Shown here: positions 60,710 through 64,000 of the stretch, piece after piece
How positions within the stretch are numbered: position 1 is the stretch's first letter
Layout of the letters: the number at the start of each line of letters is the position of its first letter
Source of the DNA: Promicromonospora sukumoe 327MFSha3.1
Lineage (GTDB): Bacteria; Actinomycetota; Actinomycetes; Actinomycetales; Cellulomonadaceae
DNA length: 64,000 nt
Reading direction: 5' to 3'
NCBI RefSeq assembly: GCF_000385135.1
Contig: NZ_ARQM01000011.1
Coordinates: 372,001-436,000 of the forward strand
Position numbers and translations under genes: made by a program
Notes under the pieces: model-generated
Database searches by the model: none
Told to the model about the DNA's origin: nothing
What the model saw: only the letters and a program-made list of their open reading frames with translations

Positions 60710-61948
60710 GTGTCCGAAACGAAGTCCGTGATCGTCGTCGGGGCCGGCATGGTCGGCCTGGCGACAGCCTGGCACCTGCAGGAACGCGGCGTGGAGGTGA
60801 CGGTCCTCGACCGGCACGGCGTCGCCGCCGGCTCCTCCTGGGGCAACGCCGGCTGGCTCACGCCCGGCATGGCCATGCCGCTCGCCGACCCGTCGCTCTG
60901 GGCGTACGGCCCCAAGGCGATGCTCGACCCCGACGCCGCCCTCAGTGTGCCGTTCCGGTTCGACCGGGCGCTCTGGGGCTTCCTCACGCGGTTCATGACG
61001 CACGCGACGCCGTCCGCGTGGCAGCGTGCGATGGCGGCCCTCACGCCGATCGACCGCGTGGCGCTCGACGCGTACGACGAGCTCGAGTCCGGCGGCGTGC
61101 ACGCGACGTCGTACCCGAGCCCCTGGGTGGTGGGGTTCGAGCGGGAGCACCAGTCGCGCCCGTTCGTGCACGAGCTGCGGGGCGTGGCCCGGGCCGGCCA
61201 GGAGGTCCGGCTGTCCCGGCTGCCCGACGGCGTGCGCGTGCCCCACCTCTCCCGGGCGGTCAAGGAGATCTGGACCCTGGACGGGCAGCGGTACATCGAG
61301 CCCGGCCCGTACGTGCAGGCGCTGGCGACGTCGGTCAGCGCGCGGGGCGCGAAGGTGCTCACGGACGCGCGGGTCACGGAGGTCCGGCCGCTGCCCGACG
61401 GCGGTTCCGAGGTGCACGTCGCGGGCCACGACCCGCTGCGGGCGGACGCCGTCGTGGTCGCCACGGGCGCGTGGCTCCCGGACCTGACGCGGCAGCTCGG
61501 CGTCCGCACGCGGGTGCAGGCCGGCCGCGGGTACTCGTTCAGCGTGCCCGTCACCGGCCCGCCGATCGACCACCCGGTCTACTTCCCGGCCCGCCGCGTG
61601 GCCTGCACCCCCTACCAGGGGCGGCTGCGGATCGCCGGGACCATGGAGTTCCGCGGGCCCGACGAGCCCTTCCAGCCGCGCCGCGTCCGGGCCATCGTGA
61701 ATTCGGTCCGGGGGCTGTTCGACGGCGTAGACCTGGACTCGCGCACGGACGAGTGGGTGGGCTCCCGGCCGGTGACGCCGGACGGGCTGCCGCTCGTGGG
61801 CAGGACGGCGGCGCCCGGCGTCTTCGTGGCCGGCGGCCACGGCATGTGGGGCATGGTGCTGGGCCCGGCCACGGGCCGCGCGCTGGCGACCCAGATCATG
61901 ACGGGGGAGACCCCGGAGGAGATCCGGGCCTTCGACCCGCTGCGCTGA
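60710..61948 (+). CDS. FAD-dependent amino-acid/amine oxidoreductase (DadA/DAO family)
   Basis: A 412-residue flavoenzyme. The FAD dinucleotide fold is VIVVGAGMVGLATAWHLQERGVEVTVLDR, followed by SSWGNAGWLTPGMAMPLADP, which is the DadA-type second stretch, and the C-terminal ending GRTAAPGVFVAGGHGMWGMVLGPATGR. It should dehydrogenate a D-amino acid, sarcosine- or proline-like substrate. GTG 60710 follows GAGAAGGAG. It is monocistronic and convergent with the TetR gene. Confidence 0.87.
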   Translation: MSETKSVIVVGAGMVGLATAWHLQERGVEVTVLDRHGVAAGSSWGNAGWLTPGMAMPLADPSLWAYGPKAMLDPDAALSVPFRFDRALWGFLTRFMTHATPSAWQRAMAALTPIDRVALDAYDELESGGVHATSYPSPWVVGFEREHQSRPFVHELRGVARAGQEVRLSRLPDGVRVPHLSRAVKEIWTLDGQRYIEPGPYVQALATSVSARGAKVLTDARVTEVRPLPDGGSEVHVAGHDPLRADAVVVATGAWLPDLTRQLGVRTRVQAGRGYSFSVPVTGPPIDHPVYFPARRVACTPYQGRLRIAGTMEFRGPDEPFQPRRVRAIVNSVRGLFDGVDLDSRTDEWVGSRPVTPDGLPLVGRTAAPGVFVAGGHGMWGMVLGPATGRALATQIMTGETPEEIRAFDPLR

Positions 61949-62001
61949 CGGCGCCGGCCGCTGCGCCGCCAGCCGCGGCGCCGTCCGCCGCCGTCGGGCG
62001 C

Positions 62002-62769
62002 TCAGCGCCTCCCGTCCGCGGCCAGGCGGTCGAGCCCGTCGAGCAGGAGGTCGAGGCCGAACTCGAACTCGGTCTGGTCGTCGCACCAGCCCAGGGTGGA
62101 CCCCGGCTGCTCGTGGGCCACCTCGGCCAGCATCTCCACGAGGTGGGGCACCTGCTCGGCCATCTGTTCCAGCATGGCGACCGTCTCGTCCTCGGCGCCC
62201 GCCTCGGGGAGGCCGCCGGCCGCGGAACCCGCCGCGGCGCCGTCGGGCTCGAAGAGCTCCTGCGAGAACCCGAGCGCGCGGCTGCCCAGGGCGTGCATGG
62301 CGTGGTGGACCAGGTCGTACGAGAAGCCGCCGCGGCGCATCAGGGCGAGCAGCGAGTCGAAGTAGCGCACCACGTGCAGGCTGAACGACTTGCGGGTCTC
62401 CAGCACCGTCGGCGCCCACGGGTGGCGCAGCAGCACCGATCGCGCCGTGAGGATCTGCCGCCGCATCGCGGGCTTCCAGGCGGACGGCGGCGCGTCGGCC
62501 GGCAGGGGCTCCAGGGCGGCGACGGCGTCCTGGATCTCCGCGGCGACGAGGTCGACCACGCCGTCGAGCAGGTCCTCCTTGTTGGCGACGTGGTGGTAGA
62601 GCGACATGGCCTCGATGCCGAGCTCCTTGGCCAGGCTCCGCATGGTGAGCGCCCCGAGGCCGTCCCGGTCCGCCAGGGCGACCGCGGACTCCAGCACCCG
62701 GGCGCGGGTCAGGGTGGTCCGGGGCGCTGCGCCTGCCGTCTGCGGAGAAGCCGTCTGCGGGGAAGTCAT
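62002..62769 (-). CDS. TetR-family regulator
   Basis: A 255-residue repressor with helix-turn-helix LTMRSLAKELGIEAMSLYHHVANKEDLLD (about 41-69) and a TetR-type (TetR_C_1) effector domain with a Gly/Ala-rich insert near 185-195. It is divergent from the DUF385/quinone-reductase pair, and two tandem CTTACGnCGTAAG operators lie between, overlapping a good promoter. A hydrophobic or redox-active ligand is likely. Confidence 0.9.
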   Translation of the reverse strand: MTSPQTASPQTAGAAPRTTLTRARVLESAVALADRDGLGALTMRSLAKELGIEAMSLYHHVANKEDLLDGVVDLVAAEIQDAVAALEPLPADAPPSAWKPAMRRQILTARSVLLRHPWAPTVLETRKSFSLHVVRYFDSLLALMRRGGFSYDLVHHAMHALGSRALGFSQELFEPDGAAAGSAAGGLPEAGAEDETVAMLEQMAEQVPHLVEMLAEVAHEQPGSTLGWCDDQTEFEFGLDLLLDGLDRLAADGRR

Positions 62770-62797
62770 GGTCTCGCGATCCTACGTCCGCGAACCC

Positions 62798-62850
62798 TTG
62801 ACGGAGCCTGGGGACGGTCCTACCTTACGACGTAAGGCTTACGCCGTAAG
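62798..62850 (+). promoter_or_regulatory. Promoter with tandem TetR operators
   Basis: TTGACG (62798-62803), 17-bp spacer, TACCTT (62821-62826). Two 13-bp palindromes, CTTACGACGTAAG (62824-62836) and CTTACGCCGTAAG (62838-62850), start at the -10 element and run to the transcription start, so repressor binding would occlude polymerase. Confidence 0.75.
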
Positions 62851-62873
62851 TCTCCTCCGGAAGGCGGTGCGTC

Positions 62874-63422
62874 ATGTGGAGCTGGATCCTCTGGGCAGTG
62901 GTGGTCCTCCTGGTGCTGGGGCTGGCCTGCTTCACCGCGCTGGTGCTGGTCATGCGCACCAAGAACCCGCGAGGGCTCGCGGTCGTCCGCCGGTTCAACC
63001 GGCGGTTCACCAACCGCCGCACGCTGCGGCACGCGGGGGAGGCCGGTTCGTCCAACGACCTGATCCGCCATGTCGGGCGCAGGTCCGGGATGCGGTACGC
63101 GACGCCGATCGGCGTGTACCCGATGGGCGACGACTTCCTCGTGTACCTGCCGTACGGCTCCGGCGTGGACTGGCTGCGGAACGTCCGGGCCGCCGGCTCC
63201 GCGGAGCTGCGGGTCGACGGGCAGACATACGTGGTGACCCCGGAGATCGTCGAGCCGGCCGCGGCGCTGCCCTACCTGTCCGCGGCGGACCGGCGGGTCG
63301 CGCGGCTCTTCAGGGTCACCGACTTCCTTGCGCTGCGGCGGGTAGCGGTGGGGTCGGACGGCGCGGGCGCCCCGGCGGCCGCCGGCCCGGTCGCGGACGA
63401 CGGCGCGGGCGGCACGCCGTGA
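62874..63422 (+). CDS. Membrane-anchored DUF385 / deazaflavin-dependent nitroreductase family protein
   Basis: A 182-residue protein: one N-terminal membrane helix (about 2-25) followed by a split-barrel domain (about 60-150; LIRHVGRRSGMRYATPIGVYPMGDDFLVYLPYGSGVDWLRNVRAAGSAEL). This is the Ddn/FDOR-A family, which uses cofactor F420 (or FMN) to reduce quinones and nitro compounds at the membrane. It overlaps the quinone-reductase gene by GTGA and is under the TetR operators. Confidence 0.85.
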   Translation: MWSWILWAVVVLLVLGLACFTALVLVMRTKNPRGLAVVRRFNRRFTNRRTLRHAGEAGSSNDLIRHVGRRSGMRYATPIGVYPMGDDFLVYLPYGSGVDWLRNVRAAGSAELRVDGQTYVVTPEIVEPAAALPYLSAADRRVARLFRVTDFLALRRVAVGSDGAGAPAAAGPVADDGAGGTP

Positions 63423-64000
63423 GAGCGGTCGTCCGAGACCGGTACGGGCCGGTCGACGTCCTGCGGGTCGCCGACGTCGAGCAGCCCGACCCGGGCCCCG
63501 GCGAGGCCGTGGTCCGGGTCGCCGCCGCCTCGCTGAACATGGCCGACGTCGACCACCTGCTCGGCCGTCCGTGGCTCGCGCGGCTCGCCACGGGGCTGGT
63601 GCGGCCGGCGAACCACCGGGTCGGGCTCGACGTGGCCGGGACGGTCGAGGAAGTCGGGCCGGACGTCACCGGTCTGCGCCCCGGCGACCGCGTCTGGGCC
63701 GACCTCTTCGACAGCGGCCACGGCGCGCTGGCCGAGCGGGTGTGCGTGCCGGCGTCGGCCCTGTCGCCGCTGCGGGACGACGTCCCGTTCGACGTCGCAG
63801 CCACCGCGCCGCACTCCGGCTCGCTCGCAATGCTGGGGCTGCGCGCCGCCGGGCCGCTCCGCGCGGGCGAGCGCGTGCTGGTCAACGGGGCCGGAGGCTG
63901 CGTGGGGCCGTTCGCGGTGCAGATCGCCAAGGCGCGCGGCGCCGTCGTCACCGCCGTCGACCACGGTGGCAAGGCGGACCTGCTCCGGGAGCTGGGCGCC
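63419..64000 (+). CDS. Zinc-free quinone oxidoreductase (MDR family), 5' part
   Basis: The first 194 residues of a medium-chain dehydrogenase/reductase; the gene runs off the right end. The GroES-like domain starts MRAVVRDRYGPVDVLRVADV, with HRVGLDVAGTVEEVG, and the Rossmann domain begins RVLVNGAGGCVGPFAVQIAKARGA. No zinc-ligand Cys/His set is seen, which fits NADPH:quinone reductases. GTG 63419 overlaps the DUF385 stop, so both are coproduced, giving two redox enzymes for the same stress. Confidence 0.85.
   Translation, partial: MRAVVRDRYGPVDVLRVADVEQPDPGPGEAVVRVAAASLNMADVDHLLGRPWLARLATGLVRPANHRVGLDVAGTVEEVGPDVTGLRPGDRVWADLFDSGHGALAERVCVPASALSPLRDDVPFDVAATAPHSGSLAMLGLRAAGPLRAGERVLVNGAGGCVGPFAVQIAKARGAVVTAVDHGGKADLLRELGA

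Noticed and set aside
61949-62001. GC-rich inverted segments between the FAD oxidase and TetR genes as a terminator
   Set aside because: Pairing is short and irregular compared with the other hairpins; composition alone could explain it.

Overview
The window is chromosomal DNA of a very GC-rich actinobacterium. The base composition, GTG/ATG starts with 4-bp ATGA or GTGA overlaps, lipoprotein-dependent sugar importers, a Ddn-like (DUF385) deazaflavin enzyme family and a cell-wall/plant-glycan lifestyle all fit. My guess is Micrococcales (Promicromonospora/Isoptericola/Cellulosimicrobium-like); that placement is inference. I see no transposase, phage gene, tRNA, rRNA or CRISPR.

Layout. 1-7.6 kb: end of a rhamnose-binding protein gene, an exported PGRP-type amidase, then a translationally coupled L-rhamnose operon (rhaI-rhaD-rhaB) with a promoter and LacI-type operator. 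7.7-18 kb: a polysaccharide-utilisation locus with a DeoR/LacI hybrid regulator, a heparinase II/III-like lyase, a 2-hydroxyacid dehydrogenase, DUF2264, a three-component ABC sugar importer and a YesL-like DUF624 protein. 18-20 kb: ECF sigma factor and its membrane partner. 20-25 kb: a three-gene cassette (Gfo/Idh oxidoreductase, DUF993 aldolase-like, TIM-barrel isomerase) and a LacI regulator with low-complexity insertions. 25-36 kb: glycosyltransferase, P-loop kinase, AraC regulator, DUF2000, lutABC lactate oxidation with its GntR regulator, MarR regulator opposite a double flavoenzyme fusion, and a SprT-like protease. 36-48 kb: FabH-like synthase, a second Gfo/Idh, an AEC transporter, a LacI repressor fused to a DUF6807 (PmoA-like) domain with a third Gfo/Idh, a second ABC sugar importer and an altronate dehydratase. 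48-57 kb: an operon of three exported discoidin-domain proteins (GH2-like, DUF1996, beta-helix) opposite a CelR-like LacI repressor, then a GH19 chitinase. 57-64 kb: TerD-domain protein, aldo/keto reductase, FAD amine/amino-acid oxidase, and a TetR-controlled DUF385/quinone-reductase pair.

How it works together: most of the window is for scavenging plant or microbial polysaccharide. Exported lyases and hydrolases release oligosaccharides, two MalEFG-type importers bring them in (no ATPase is encoded here, so a shared MsiK-type ATPase elsewhere is likely), and cytoplasmic oxidoreductases, aldolases, UxaA and Rha enzymes feed them to central metabolism. Each module has its own one-component regulator with visible operators.

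The most unusual non-coding content is a set of long (up to 32-bp), nearly perfect hairpins at gene 3' ends. They fall into sequence families whose copies differ by compensatory changes. A second palindrome, of GGTCGAGCTTGTCGAGACC type, is open in all six frames and occurs both between genes and inside the rhamnulokinase coding sequence.
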